From Balanoglossus misakiensis (Eukaryota > Hemichordata): DNA of 64,000 nt. The translations under genes and the position numbers were made by a program. Shown here piece by piece: positions 26,101-38,341 of the stretch; positions within the stretch are counted from its first letter, which is position 1, and the number at the start of each line of letters is the position of its first letter. The stretch spans positions 11,408,001 to 11,472,000 of the forward strand of contig CM082576.2 in the NCBI GenBank assembly GCA_040954595.2, given 5' to 3'. The notes beneath the pieces are model-generated. The model made no database searches. It saw only the letters and a list, made by a program, of their open reading frames with translations, and was not told the DNA's origin.

Positions 26101-27491
26101 TTCAGTTCTGTCATACAGTCCAATATGATTACTGCACCTACCTACCTACCTGAGAGGTATGTTACGTGAAACACAATTTGGTTCTTCTGTTTTCTGATGT
26201 AAATTAATTACCTACATTTTCTGTGTTCTACACTTACAAAATATACCTCTGGTAGCATTTTTGTCTACTGTAACATGTCCTTTTGATATTCTTTTTTTTC
26301 CTGTCAGTATTATTATTAATATGGTACTATAGTGGAATTAATTAATGCTTTTGTCAATCAAGACTACATTGTATTCCGGTATGGCATGGTATTCAAGTTT
26401 GACAAAAACACAATTGATGACAATACAAATATTATCCAATGTTATTCAATGTATTGTGTGAGGACACTTACCTGTACAAGTTCAAGGCCCGTCAAACTGA
26501 AATAGAAGGAAAAACACAGCGATTATAATCAAACTCACAATTTCGACCAAAGTTCAATAACACTTCCTGGGAACCAAACACTTGTAAATGGTTGGCAGGG
26601 CAGCCAAGTCTTCCCAACTTCCTGCCATGGAGGCTGACATTCTGAACATTCTAAGTTAAATTTGAAATTCCTGGGAAGTGTTGTTTGTAGAAATGGAATC
26701 TGTGCATTTTGACATTTTTTTTCTTTACTGGAAATATGAAAGCTTAGAAAATGATTAAATATATTTCAAATCGACAAACCTAGGTCATTATTAGTCCTTG
26801 GGGTTTGGTGAATGACCCTGGTCATACTCTTTCTTTATATAGTTTGACAAATTCAATACACACATTCTGTGACAGGCTCAGGTGAAAGAGAGGGCAACAC
26901 TAAAATCATCATAATTTGTCACTTTAGATTAATTTGAGAACACTTCTTCCATCTGTGATCAACAATCATTAGATTGATTCTCCTGCTCAATTTACTGAAT
27001 TGAGGTGAAACAAACATCACAACGTTAACATTCCAAATCACTTGACCAAGTCACGACTTATTAGTATCATAAAGACTATTTTGTCTGTGCTACCTTTGAG
27101 AATTGGTTGATGATGTGTCCAGGGGTGGGGTGTCTGTGTTTTGATTTCTCAGTCCATGGTATTGATATAAAGACGTATGCATACTATTAGTATTACTGGA
27201 TTACTAGTGTTTTCACGATCCCATGGCAATACTGGGAAAAGCTCTCGCATACGTCGGTTACACCAACAAATAATTGATACAGCACACACGATCATACTTA
27301 AAATCAGTCTCCTACAACCATATTGTTCCACGATCATTCATTGATATTTTGATTAGCAATTGATTAGCAGAATGTCAAATCCATTCACACTCGAGGGACA
27401 GTGCTACACTTTACCTCCATTGCTCCCTGAAGTCGTCGAAGTTTAGTTTCTTTCGCTTCTTCTCGCTTAACCAATACCCAGCTCTTTTCAT
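17139..27491 (-). CDS. ITPK1: Inositol-tetrakisphosphate 1-kinase
   Basis: Ten coding exons on the - strand (27415-27491, 26472-26496, 21381-21506, 20915-21032, 19469-19573, 19124-19167, 18752-18911, 18445-18512, 17804-17975, 17139-17548) join in frame to 434 residues. Human ITPK1 has 414. The enzyme phosphorylates inositol tri- and tetrakisphosphates and is an ATP-grasp kinase of the cytosol. Visible blocks in order are MKRAGYWLSEKKRKKLNF (N-terminal inositol-binding region), LEDQGPLDVILHKLTDV, NHPNVIVIDPLQSVRKLL, PNFVKIE, GHGSFLSHMSIIFNEDGL, PPCVAQTFVNHNARLHKLYIIG, TVERPSLKNF, NTIFFDSHSVSK, LGMDLFGIDVIVEK and VIDINAFPGYDGVP with the metal-binding Asp/Asn. The start ATG follows an in-frame TAG upstream with no earlier ATG. 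The last exon adds about 95 residues with eight Cys after the kinase core, unlike what I recall of the human tail. Exon 2 is only 25 bases. Intron 2 is about 5 kb. Confidence 0.95.
17637..17741. repeat. Palindromic repeat element in an ITPK1 intron
   Basis: A fold-back element lies in the last ITPK1 intron. The left arm reads GTGAAACCTGCCTATTAAGG then ACACCTCTG. The right arm reads CAGAGGTGTCCTGATTAG then ACAGGTTTC, with a second copy CAGGTTTCACTGTA at the end. It has the look of a short non-autonomous (MITE-like) element; I recall similar sequences as high-copy repeats in marine invertebrates. Confidence 0.6.
20691..20904. mobile_element. MITE-like element with TACTGTAAAACG terminal inverted repeats
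   Basis: The 214-bp segment starts TACTGTAAAACG and ends with its exact reverse complement CGTTTTACAGTA. Inside both ends are runs rich in TTCGCGA/TCGCGAAAA, so the similarity extends inward. No coding capacity. It sits in ITPK1 intron 4 and its right end is only 10 bases from the 3' edge of exon 4 (20915), next to the splice donor. Confidence 0.7.
21623..21647. repeat. (TGTGT)n microsatellite
   Basis: A short tandem array of the TGTGT/GTTGT pentanucleotide lies in ITPK1 intron 2. Nothing functional is apparent. Confidence 0.7.
24638..25095. repeat. Poly-C tract and clustered GGACTGG hairpins
   Basis: In ITPK1 intron 2, a run of more than 18 C is followed by AGGACTGGCAACTT / AAGTTGCCAGTCCT, a near-perfect hairpin at about 24720-24755. 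A second hairpin follows at 25008-25050 (GGACTGGTAACA ... TTTACCAGTCCT), then CAGTCTCGGACTGTCGGACAG. The repeated ACTGG/CCAGT words suggest the decayed ends of a short inverted-repeat transposon. No open frame of note. Confidence 0.5.
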
Positions 27492-29447
27492 TCTCACAGG
27501 TCTTGGCTTCCTCGGAAATGATCGAACTGGAAGTTTTGTGCACAACACGACGATTGCCTAACCTATCTCGTCATTTACCAGTGAGAAACTCCATATGATA
27601 TGGGTTGGGTGTGTAGCAGTACGTCAGTCTGAATGCCCGTGAGGTCACAGCCTTGTGGGTGGAACTATTTAAACATAGGGGGTGTCGGCATTATTAACAC
27701 ATTCATTCATGATCACGCATGAGAGTGCAGGGTTGAAATGGCGAAGCATTCGGCCAGCTATATGCAAAATTATCAGCATTGGTGTGATTTGAATGCGTTT
27801 GTTCATCCATACAACCAGAAACTTTGAATGTCGAAGTCACGCGACAACACCTGTTGAAAATTATTGATAGTATCATCTCGTCCCAGATCTGCAGAGGGCA
27901 TCGCAGGATGGCGCTGGTTACACTTGGAGGTCAGAGTTACTGAACTTTTATTTTCTGGGTGAGATTTCGTCAAATGGCATTAATTTAGCGATTTAAATGT
28001 AATGAAATTATGAATAAAAGCAAAAATGATGTTTTGCTTTCGTAAAATATGACATAGTTATTTTTAAATTGACAAAAACATGCAATGTTACCCATGATGC
28101 TTTGGTTCTACAATGGCAGCCTCCTTAGTCCTGCGACTTTGGAGTACATGTCGCTGATTTCGATATTAGAGAGACTGCAGCTGTTACACACGCGTATATA
28201 TCGCATTAACAGTCACTGGCGACATTTTCCGGTTCGGCCAACGTCCATATTCCTTCTAAATATCTTGAGATTAACGAAACTACCTGTCGAGAAAGGACCC
28301 ATAGTGTGGAAGTAAATTTCAACGAAGGCGTCGCGTCGTCCGAATGACACTGATCACCGCCACTCTTGCTGAAGCAGTGTCGAACTGCACACAGGCTTAG
28401 TTAGGTTAACTCGCTTGTCGTTTTTTACCGGCCTTTGGAGTTTGTCCAATCGGATCAAAGCATTTACTTTAATATCTCATGGGAAGAATCGTTTCATTGT
28501 CGCCATTGCCAAAATAATGGTAAGTTCGCCAAACTCCCTCCATGGTCAAAGTCTACCATTAGCAACAGTATCACATGTAATCAAATATTGTTATAATATT
28601 GTCATGCATAGATTGATTAATATATTTTTTCTCATTTTAAATGTTTTACATTGTATCCATGATGACCATTCAGTAACAACATCTTTATTTAGTCAGTATT
28701 GTGGTTACCACCCACAAAACACCGACACGATGAAGGACATGTTCTGAGTGAAGCGTGATAGTAATTCAACAAACAGCCTTTTCATACTGTTTTGCTCGGT
28801 ATTTGGTTATAGTGTGACGTGGCTTGTTTATGAAACGAAAGTCTGTTTCGCTGCGTGAAGACATCTAGAAGAAAACTGAACACAACGAGATGCGAGACTT
28901 GTAACTGATATTCCAGACAAAATATTATTTAAACCCAAGGTCAACGTAATGAGATCATGAATGGGGACAAGATACTACATGTGCTACAGTGTCACTGTAA
29001 AAACACTGCCATTAAAATGTACCATAAACATCACCTATGGTGGCGTACTTTATATCCAATCATTAGGTTGTTATCAAACAGTGCAGAGTAATGAGCTGAA
29101 CATTTCTTCAACATATCTGGAAATTACACAGGGAAGATACGTTTCTATGTCTGATTTATACATGGTGTTCTCAAAGAGATGCAAAAGCTTTGAATCTACA
29201 TTACAGATGGGACCCATCAATGGTAACTATAGGGTCCCACTCAAAATATGGAGTCCAGTTGACACATACTCAAAATGGGACGCCAACGAATTCCTTGTCT
29301 TTTTCTTGGGGGGGGGGGGGGGGGGGGGTGGATACATGAATGGGGTTAACACATACCCAAAATGGGCTGAATACCTTCTGTCTTTTTGGGGGGATATAGA
29401 CGCTCGTCAAATATAAAAACCAACTGTTCCTCTTCTTGTTATTACAG
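27492..29447. promoter_or_regulatory. Divergent ITPK1 / LYSET promoter interval
   Basis: This interval lies between the ITPK1 start codon (- strand) and the acceptor of the LYSET coding exon. It is expected to contain the ITPK1 promoter and the LYSET promoter with one or more 5' untranslated exons. A good donor, AATG|GTAAGT, at 28519/28520 could end a non-coding first exon of LYSET. The actual start sites cannot be read. A G-run of about 20 lies at 29309-29328. Confidence 0.4.
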
Positions 29448-29493
29448 GTTTGAGATGTGGACACTTTTTGAAGTTGCTCTTCAGGGCAGTAGA

Positions 29494-29889
29494 ATGAATT
29501 TCCGACAGCGCATGGCGTGGCTCTTCCTGTGCGGCTTTCTCATGGCCAGCGTGGGAGTGGCGTACTACATCTTCGAGATCAGCGACCAGTACAACGCCCT
29601 GGCCCTGGAGCACACGCAGCAGTACGATGCAATGGTGGAGAGGGACCCGGAAACAGTGTCCCTCCTGGAATCGTTCCACCAGAGACTCGTCTCCCTGCCC
29701 TTCTGGATCTGGATGCTGGTCTTTTTACTTCCGTATTTACAAGTTTTCTGCGTGCTCCTGGCGTGCACCAAGAGCGACCCGCTGAAAACCTCGCTGATGA
29801 TCGTGCCGCTGTTTATATGCATGAGGATGGGCACTAGGACGAAAAAGGCAAAAAACTGCTTGAACGGAGGTGATATGTTACATACATAG
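29494..29889 (+). CDS. LYSET: LYSET/TMEM251 homologue, lysosomal enzyme trafficking factor
   Basis: A single coding exon (acceptor CAG at 29445-29447, ATG at 29494) encodes 131 residues. This equals the short human TMEM251 form that begins at the same MNFRQRM. Conserved segments are MNFRQRMAW, YYIFEISDQYNALALEH, LVSLPFWIWMLVFLLPYLQ and the CTKSDP element. Two hydrophobic helices are visible, about residues 8-27 and 68-90, with a third weaker hydrophobic stretch (LMIVPLFIC) near the C-terminus. In vertebrates LYSET anchors GlcNAc-1-phosphotransferase (GNPTAB) in the Golgi and is needed for mannose-6-phosphate tagging of lysosomal enzymes. The gene is divergent from ITPK1, its near neighbour in human as well. 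A longer N-terminus from an upstream exon is unlikely: an in-frame join from the ATG at 28517 would hit a TGA at once. Confidence 0.92.
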   Translation: MNFRQRMAWLFLCGFLMASVGVAYYIFEISDQYNALALEHTQQYDAMVERDPETVSLLESFHQRLVSLPFWIWMLVFLLPYLQVFCVLLACTKSDPLKTSLMIVPLFICMRMGTRTKKAKNCLNGGDMLHT

Positions 29890-32800
29890 AGTTGCAGGAG
29901 ACCAAACAGTAACATACACATATTGAACTTTTTTTTATATATATTTGGTGCTGGTGTTGTATTCAATGAACCGAGTTTATCCCTAGAATCTGCCTAAGCA
30001 ATTATTATTGTGGTTGAAAATTGAAAGCATTTAATTTTTTTTATATGAAAACGATCTAGTAACCATTTTCATTTCTTTTCTTGGTAAATGCCATTACTTT
30101 GCAACAGTCCAGTAATTATTCAAATTCAAAGTATGATTCTTTTTTTTGGGGGGGGGGGGGGCAACTGTTCTATAGGGCCCAGCAATCAATTACATCCTAG
30201 GTGCATAACTGAAATGTAGCCATGCTGATCTTCCAGTGTAAGTAAACTGAGTGGGTGGGTGGATGGGCAAAGGTGAGCGTGAACTTTTGAAGGTTTGTGT
30301 AGTCTCTGCCAGATTTACATTTTAATGCATTCATGAATGAAGTAACTTACCAAAAGATGCTGTGAGAAGCATTTATTCAAAAGTGAACTAGAGACAATCC
30401 ACATTGTCAAGCCCATCGCCCAGTCGGTGACTGCAGAGGTGATGTTTTGTAGCAAGCGTTATATGCTAAGCCATGGCATTGTTTCTTCAAAATGAGTTGT
30501 CAATTTTTATACCCACGATGCAATCATGTGATTTGACTCTCTAGCCTGAGATTAAAAAAACTATTTAAGGTAGTACAAGAATTGATCTCTCAATGCTACA
30601 TGTCATTGTCATGGATTTTTTGTAATCATGGATATGTAGCACGGAATGGCCCCAGCACTCTTTCCAAGAGACTTACAAATATAAATGATCGCTGTCATGA
30701 CAAGTGAATGTGTGTAGAAATGTTTGTACATGACAAAAACAGTGGATACAGGCATAGATTCTACCGTCTGTCTATGATACAGGTCAACTACGCAGACAAA
30801 AACCAGATGTTTTTACAACAAAACACAATTGTTACATTTTTTGCATCTCATATGGCTGTACATTATAGACTATATTGATTGAGTCATGTGGTGATGATTG
30901 CAGCAGGTTGTCTGAATGAAAAGGGATTAACTGGTGTAACCTCCAGTTCAGTGCATGCCATGTGCGACGTGTACAGACATCTCTTGTAATCCGTTTCATG
31001 ATGACAAAAGCGCATCCACCTAATTAGCGTCCTTCTGGGTTTGTTGATGAAAAAAAAAATGTTTGGTGCCAATGTTCATTTCGTATTTGTATTTTTTGAT
31101 GCATGGAGATTGGGAGGCATTGAATATATAGAATGGAAGTTCGTAACATCGAAAAGAGCAATACAAATTCATGGCATCATTAATTTAGGTAGTTGGTAGT
31201 GTTTTTCTGGAGAAAAAAATTGTGACACCCTGTCACAAGTTGGTGGTGGTAGTGAGACATTCCTACGTGGCAGTTGTTAAAAAATATATAATGTTTGATT
31301 TTTCTCAGCCAGTTATATCGTTTATGATTCCATGCTTCAGAAGTAAATTATGAGACCTGTAATTTTCTCTTATCAATGCCATATGGCATGGTTTTCACGG
31401 CTGCTCAGGATTCACGAAATTACATTCAAAAAGCTATTAAAAACGAGATCGATGTAAGAGGTTTCACTCACAGGGTCAAGCAATCACTGCCACTGATGTG
31501 AGCATAATGGGAATCTCGCACCCTGAAGCACCAGGGATAAGATTTCTCACGCACGTTTTGGGGGCCCCCGGGGGGGGGGGGGGATATCGACAGTGTGGGA
31601 TCGATCGATTTGATCGTTATTCATGATACCAACAGCAGTAAACATTGGCGCTGGGTATGATTCCAATAATTCTTTCTATGAAAGCACTTTGTTTTAGTTG
31701 CTATCAACGATAGCGACCATCAAATAGAGATGTGGGGATGTAGTAAGCTTTATAGGCATACGCAGTTCCTCGTGGTTCACTTCAACCATCAGGGATATGT
31801 GGGAGGGTGAATTTCTACAGTACAGAATAGCCTGTCAGGCCCATACCCCCCAAAAGACTGATAGTGTATGTTGTTCAGTCTGCACAGAAAAGGTGTGCAT
31901 TAGAGACAAGTTTGGTAATTACAGCAAGTCAGTGATATATAGATTTCTTTTTATGTATAGACCATTTTCTCAGACTGGACAGGGTTTAGTTTATGTTTCA
32001 ATATATATCAAGACTGCTTTTTTGTTTTCTTTGGTTTTACTTTCCCAACCTTATGGATTTGTCTTTTAGGTCTTAAAAATGAGAAACAAAAACAGGTCAC
32101 TCTTGATCTGTCATATAGCAATACATGTATATATTGATTGAAGGGTTACTTGTATATGTATGTAAGTAGTCCTATACTGGTATGCAGAAATCTTCTGTAT
32201 CTCACGGAGAGAGTGTTTGCTCTCCTGATAAATGAAGTATGATGCATTTTAGGTAGAAATATTTCAGTTTTGGAGATGTGAATATGGATCGTTACTAGCA
32301 AAAATAATGTGGGCATTTCAGTTTGTACAGAAAATTCTTTTGACTTTCAAAAATATGGTACAGTACGGTACTGGTTTCTGTAGTTCTTATTTTCCCAAGG
32401 TCTTCTGTTATCTTTCGTTAATGTCACTACCATGTTTTTTATTTTTATATTGAATGAAGAATGAACATTACCTGGTTTGCCAGTTTAGACACAAACAAGC
32501 ATTTTCTAAATTGTACTTTTATGTTGATGTCATCAGTCGGGCTGTATATGTAATTTATTTCCTGAAGGTTTGTAATTATTTTTACCAGACTGTTCTGATT
32601 ATGTCCTGTTTACTTGTACTTGTTAAAGGGACAGAGTCGCTATCTTTTTGACGTTGTTTAGGTTGCATTTCAGCAGAGAAGAGCATGCTGTATGGAGTAG
32701 AACAAGAAATTGCATTTAGTACACAGAACAAAAATACTGAAAATATAGCCAAAAGTTACAGCTAATGTCCCTTTAACAGAGCTCTAACTTGAAAAATAAT

Positions 32801-33456
32801 TATTCGGCATAATTGTGGGATCAGAACAACAAATAAGTCACGACATGAAATGGAAGTCAACATTTAAATATCATAAGTCAGCGACTTTGTCCATTTTATT
32901 TAGAATTTCCAGGTTGTAATTTTTAACTTGAACCCAAATCTGGTGAATAAATCAAATGTAAAATTCCACCCAGATGTGATATGTTTGAATGACTTTCTAA
33001 CACCGGGGTTACTCTGGTTATCCCGGATTTATCAAAACTTCTCATACGTATTTCGCTTTTTTGTGAGGGGTAGCTAATTTTTGTCGTCCATCAAATAGGG
33101 TAAATTCAGCGACCCCCCCCCCTCCTGAGAAACCGACCAGTCCCTAACTATGATGTTTGCCCTAAGGTGTAGAGCGCCCCCAACAGAGCGTGTAACTTAT
33201 CTCGTTACAGATTGTTTTTAGCACGAGGACATATGTGCGTAGTAAAAAAGCAATATTAAAAACGAAGTATTTTAGAAATCACTCATCAAAATAATTTCCT
33301 GTGTAAATTTAGTATTGTCTGATAAAAAAAAACTAGCATGTAAAAATGCAGTCAGACAACAGTTGGGTGACCCGGCTCATGGTAACTGTGCCTGGCTACA
33401 TCAATCTTGATCGTTATTTACGTACAAAAATGTAATCGTTTCGGAAGAAATTTTGA
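29890..33456. other. Intergenic region downstream of LYSET
   Basis: No supportable gene. The region contains G-runs at about 30148-30160 and 31569-31582, a C-run near 33111-33122, and ATTAAA at 30551 that could be a LYSET poly(A) signal. At 33166-33186 lies a GGTGTAGAGCGCC-type word that recurs at 38701. CpG is sparse here, unlike to the right. Confidence 0.4.
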
Positions 33457-34039
33457 TCAATCATTAGTGTCTGAAGAAGAGGACCCTAGACATGTTTCGT
33501 TTCCCTCCATCACACATTCCCCGTCGTACAGAACCGACTCGCAACGCAGAGTCCCTAGCAACAGTTGCCAAGCTATGGAAATACTCCAGACTTCGGTAAT
33601 TTCTGTCGAGTTGTCGACAATTATGGCGCAGTCCATGAGGAGTTCGGGAAAAGCCAAAAGTGCGATCAGCCGGAAAACGTGCATTGCGATGAAAACGGCC
33701 ATGCATATGGCCGATGCGCTGTACATGAAATTGGTGTAGTGTTCGTCGAAACTGGAAGGCGCCCTCTTTCGCCTCTCCCTCATTTTGAACAGCGCCCGCC
33801 TCCTCCTTTCGCGGTACTTTTGTAGTTTTGCTTTCAACGTGTCGAGTCCTCCTTTCAGTTCATCCATTTCATTCATGAATTCCTCCTCTTCCGCCAGCGT
33901 CTTCAGGAATTTGGTCTTCGCTATAGCTCTTCTGCGTCTCTGTAAGCAAATTTAAATGGTAAACTATTAATTTGTCAATTCATATTTTATTGTGACTAGG
34001 CTACATATATAATTTAAAATTAAAGTTCGGACCAACAGA

Positions 34040-34136
<97 letters not shown>

Positions 34137-36367
34137 TCTCTTCTTTCTCTCGCTTTCAGTGTCCGTCCGTCTGTCTGTCTGTCTGTCTCCCCCCTCCTTC
34201 TCTCCAAGATAAGACCATTTCTCAGTGAGTGTGAATCGGATTGTAAATATTCTTTTTCGGGGTCTGAGCGAGCCCTATTTTAGTTGGTTAGGAATATCCA
34301 ACGCGCCATGGCCAACCGTCTTTTTGTCACCTAAATAGCACCCTCGTAGACTTGCCGCTTACAATCACAGTGCAATACTGAACCTGAAAAATCGCTTCAA
34401 ACGCGAACAAAATTAAAGCAGACCATAAATCCCACGTTGTTTATATGACTTGTCGACACCTCGACCTACATTAAAATTTATTGGATTTTTGCATTCACCG
34501 GTGTTGCAAGGGAAATTTATGAATAGTAATTTCCCAAGAACGTGATTTCAGGATACCTCCACTAATGCTAATGCATGGGTCGAGCGCTTTCGGTCCACGT
34601 TGTAGGTATTGAAGGCTGGGCGATGGATGTTGGTAACAAAAAAATACGCAAGAGCCTTTACAAATCCTTCCATTTCCGTTTTCCAGTCGTATATCTCATT
34701 AGCAACTGTGTGATGACATTAGGCTGGTTTTTCACTTACTTTTTATTATTATTTCGCTTCTGTTAGTTAGCAGTCAACATTAATGCGGCCGAAACTTTAA
34801 ATTCAAGGTGGTTCCGGGTTCTTTTTTCAACAATACTATCGGGCATCGCATACATATAGAAAATGTGATTGACGACAACACAAAGAAAAGCCTTCTTGAA
34901 TATGTGTTTTCATTTTTGTATCAGATTTTAGGAGATATTGGCTTTTACAAATAATGTCTTGCTGGGGGAAATGAGAATATTTCATTTTAGCGACAGTGGT
35001 CCTGTGAGTGATATTCACACGACAGATTGGCCGTCTGTAAAAACAAATTCGTGACCCAGCTTTGATTGTTTGTGCATTTTTTTTCAAGTTTTATACCTTC
35101 ATTGATTTATAGGATGATCAACCGCCACCACATGCATCATACCAAATTTGACCTTAGAGGGCGGAATCTAGCGAAGAAATTCGGGTAAGTCGCAAATAAT
35201 AACGCAGACAACCTGCAGCAGGAAATGGAAATTCCCAAACGATGCTGAAAAGTTCTTTCCGCCTTTGCTTCGAGCAGTTTGTCACCGATACGCCCCAATA
35301 CATGTATTGCGTGATAAAACACATGTTGTCCGCAATTAGAATGGTGCCCTGCGGTTCCTATAATTAGTCACGATAACCCCGGTATTTGCATACCACGTAT
35401 TGTCTTTCTGGGTCAGTTTCCATATGTTATTGGATTGTCGATGCATGAGGAGAGGCTTGCTATATTTATACATGCCATGCGTTTAACGTGCTCCATGTAA
35501 TAATTATATAATAAATATATTGGGATAGCAATAATTACTTCGGCATACCATATCGGTCCCATGTTATTTTTGTCGTAGACGCGTGGCAAAACTTCCACAT
35601 CACCACGACTACGATTGTAACACACCCAGTCTCACTCGTGTCCGTCCTCGAATATATATATATGGACCACATTCGATGCGTCGACACAGAAGACGACCCT
35701 TGACCTCTTTATTCTTGTGAAGATAGGTCATTTGTGTAGTGAATGAAAGGGGATCTCTGTTTTATTAACTGTATATTAATCACTCAATATAGCGGCCAGC
35801 TTTCTCTGGTCAACAGCCGCGCCTTCGTGTCGTATATGACTTATAGCGTTCATCAGCACAGCTGCTGCAGTAAATATTCGGTCGTGTTGGCAATGGTGAC
35901 ACACAGTTGGCAAAAAAACCGTCTTCCCATGGCCACCATGTCTATTCTCCCATTTCTGGGATCGTTTCGGGTCACGTGCATAAACCAAGCTTTTTCGTAG
36001 GATCCATCGGAAACACCGCGTGCAGAAAACGAGTAAAAATCACGAACTTGGTACCTATGATATGATACGGATTTGATACTGAGCATGACAGGGAACAGTA
36101 TTTGATCAATGATATGCGCTGGGTTACGGAGAAGAGTACCTGTTGTCAATGTATCATGTCATCAGTCATCGGCAAGCGAAAGAAATGTGACCCCCAACGA
36201 AGCGTTTTACTCATTAATAGTGATTTTTCACATTTCTCACTCAACTATTTGACACTTTTCAATATCTATGCAAAGACCATTTTCGATAAAACACACAGGA
36301 CGTTTCATTTTCGTATACCGCCCTGCATACTCACCGCAGCCAGTTCTTCCAAACTACCCGTCTCCAT
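33457..36367 (-). CDS. Unrecognised coiled-coil single-pass membrane protein (model A)
   Basis: Two - strand exons (36335-36367 and 33457-33939) join in phase 0 to a 171-residue protein starting METGSLEELAA. The splice sites are GCG|GTGAGT and TTACAG|AGACGC. Residues 12-45 are charged and helical (RRRRAIAKTKFLKTLAEEEE), with heptad-like spacing through LKGGLDTLKAKLQKY. A second basic block (RERRRRALFKMRERRKR) sits just before one hydrophobic helix, about residues 86-112 (YSASAICMAVFIAMHVFRL). The tail has two N-glycosylation sequons (NST, NET) and three Cys, so it may lie outside the cytosol, with the coiled coil inside. I recognise no family. The frame continues upstream of the ATG without stop for about 24 codons, so a longer N-terminus from another exon is possible. 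See the similar model B next to it. Confidence 0.55.
34041..34136. repeat. (ATC)32 trinucleotide microsatellite
   Basis: Thirty-two uninterrupted ATC units lie in the intron of model A, followed at 34161-34188 by (GTCT)n. The long Met run that it would encode on the - strand is an artefact of the repeat, not a protein. Confidence 0.95.
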
Positions 36368-38341
36368 GATGAGTCGATCTTCACCAAGGGGAAAACCAAT
36401 CCCGTAGTCTGACCCTGGATCGTGTCCAAACTGGATGATCTAACCGAGTGGCTAATTGCCCAATAATAAGACCCAGGTGTTGAATCAAGGGAGGCAACTT
36501 TTAATAAGTCGACGTGGTCCGCTTCGGCCGGTTGAATAGTTCCAATTCAACAGCGGGAACAATTTAGTGTCGTTGCCGCGTCAGTCTGAGTATACTGACC
36601 CCGTTGTCTGCTAGCTATAGCTGGACGCAAACGCAAATGCATCCCACACCAACGCCAACATTCCGCGAGTTCCGTCAAGACTACTAAAATAGCGGTGGGA
36701 TATTACACAGCGTTGAATGAGCCGCAGACAGTACTGCACTATCACAACACGCTGGTGTCAATGACGTGACTTTTTTTTGCGTTGCAAGCAGCTCACAAAT
36801 ATTTGAATGGCTGGCTTAACAATATCAATCAATCGTAAAAAGGTCACCGCCGCCGTACACACACATAACCACACATCTCATTTGCGATTGTAAACGGCCG
36901 GCCGGAGTTTGGTGTCTGCGGTAGACTAATGAAGGCTAGCGCCATTGACTTGCGGAATTGCATTTAAATAGGGCGTGTTTGCTTCATTTACGTCAAAATC
37001 GCTTTCTTCAAGTTTTACTTCAACGCGCCGTGTTATATCACTTCGCCTATAGTCACGCAATAGATTTAAATTGCAATGCAATGACTCCAAGCAAAATGTT
37101 TATTTGCACCAGTCTGACCAATAAAAAAGGATATTCTAATAGATTAATATGGTTTCCAAGTGAAATTCCGCGTCACGGAATACCATGTCACGATATTGCG
37201 TGGAAATAACTAAATAAATGAATGTTAAGTAATGTTAGTCATGCTTTGATGTTTGTCTGTTTTATTCGCAAATATATGTTTTGCGGACGTTTGCATAACA
37301 TCGTCGGAATCGTTTCATAATTTTTCTTTGTTAGCCTGCAATATTGTTTGGTTAGTCTTTGCTTTATTGCGCCGACCCAGACATTATGAATATTGTCAGA
37401 CGACGTAACACCTTCCCTGTACGTGTAACGGTAAAGTGATAATCATGCGATTATGGATGTATATCACAGACATTCACGCATTATTTTGTCCAGGTGTTGT
37501 TTACAGGAACGGAGCTATCATGGGTTCAATGCCATCGTACTGGCATTTTCTGGCGGTCCTACGACTTTTATGGTTGATTTTTCGTGACTCGTGATTTTGT
37601 CTGCAAGTACTTCTGGCATTATTTTATATGCAAATAGTACTTTTGACATGCAAAGAATTGTCGGAAACAAAGATCGGTCATAAAAAAACAGGGCCACCAG
37701 AAAATGCCGGGGGGAGGATCGAAGACCCGTAACTAACAACTTGGAACTTGAAGGGTCGACTGACACACCATTCATCATGGCTCCGTCAGCACACTGGGGT
37801 GAATTCTCCATGGAAACGACAATCATCCGAGACGACTGCGCCAATTGTAAGACGTTAGATTATCCGATGAAAAGGAGTACGTTAGGTGATACTAGAATGG
37901 GCTTTGCGACAGCGTGATATCAAAATCTGTAAGGAAGTAGATTGGTGGCAACTTGTAAATGTAAAAAATAAAAGTAAGAATCTCGTAACTGCGAACTTGA
38001 AAATGGCGACTCGTATTATAATCATGAATAAAGACTTTTCATTTTTTATTTTCACAAATGTCATATTTTGGAGATTTTTAAAACTATTTTCACTTCACAA
38101 CCTGGTCTTGACGGACTCAAATTGAATGATTGGACCGGAAATTTTTCATCTTTCCTGTTTGGTCGTCAATTAACAGTTGTGACGTTAAGCATGACCCACC
38201 CTGACAGTGTGTGGGGCGCGCCCTAAAAGAGACAGCAAAATAGCTGGAAAGGATATAGCGTGAAGCAGTGGCCTCCGAGGGAACTTTAACATTGCAATGA
38301 TTCAAATGTTCGACAACAACGATATCCCCCAGGCATGCTTT
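36368..38341. other. Spacer between models A and B
   Basis: No coding exon that I can support. CpG content rises clearly here. TTTATT at about 38045 (AATAAA on the - strand), some 300 bases beyond the model B stop, may be its poly(A) signal. A tRNA-like fragment at 36425-36480 lacks a complete cloverleaf. Confidence 0.4.

Noticed and set aside
29494-29889. Longer N-terminus for LYSET through an upstream coding exon
   Set aside because: The only good upstream donor (28519) would place ATG|GTT TGA at the junction, which stops at once.
34001-34207. Frame encoding a long Met run on the - strand
   Set aside because: It is a translation of the (ATC)32 microsatellite.
36420-36490. tRNA-like segment with a B-box-like GTGTTGAATC
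   Set aside because: The stems do not pair convincingly; at most a relic of a tRNA-derived SINE.
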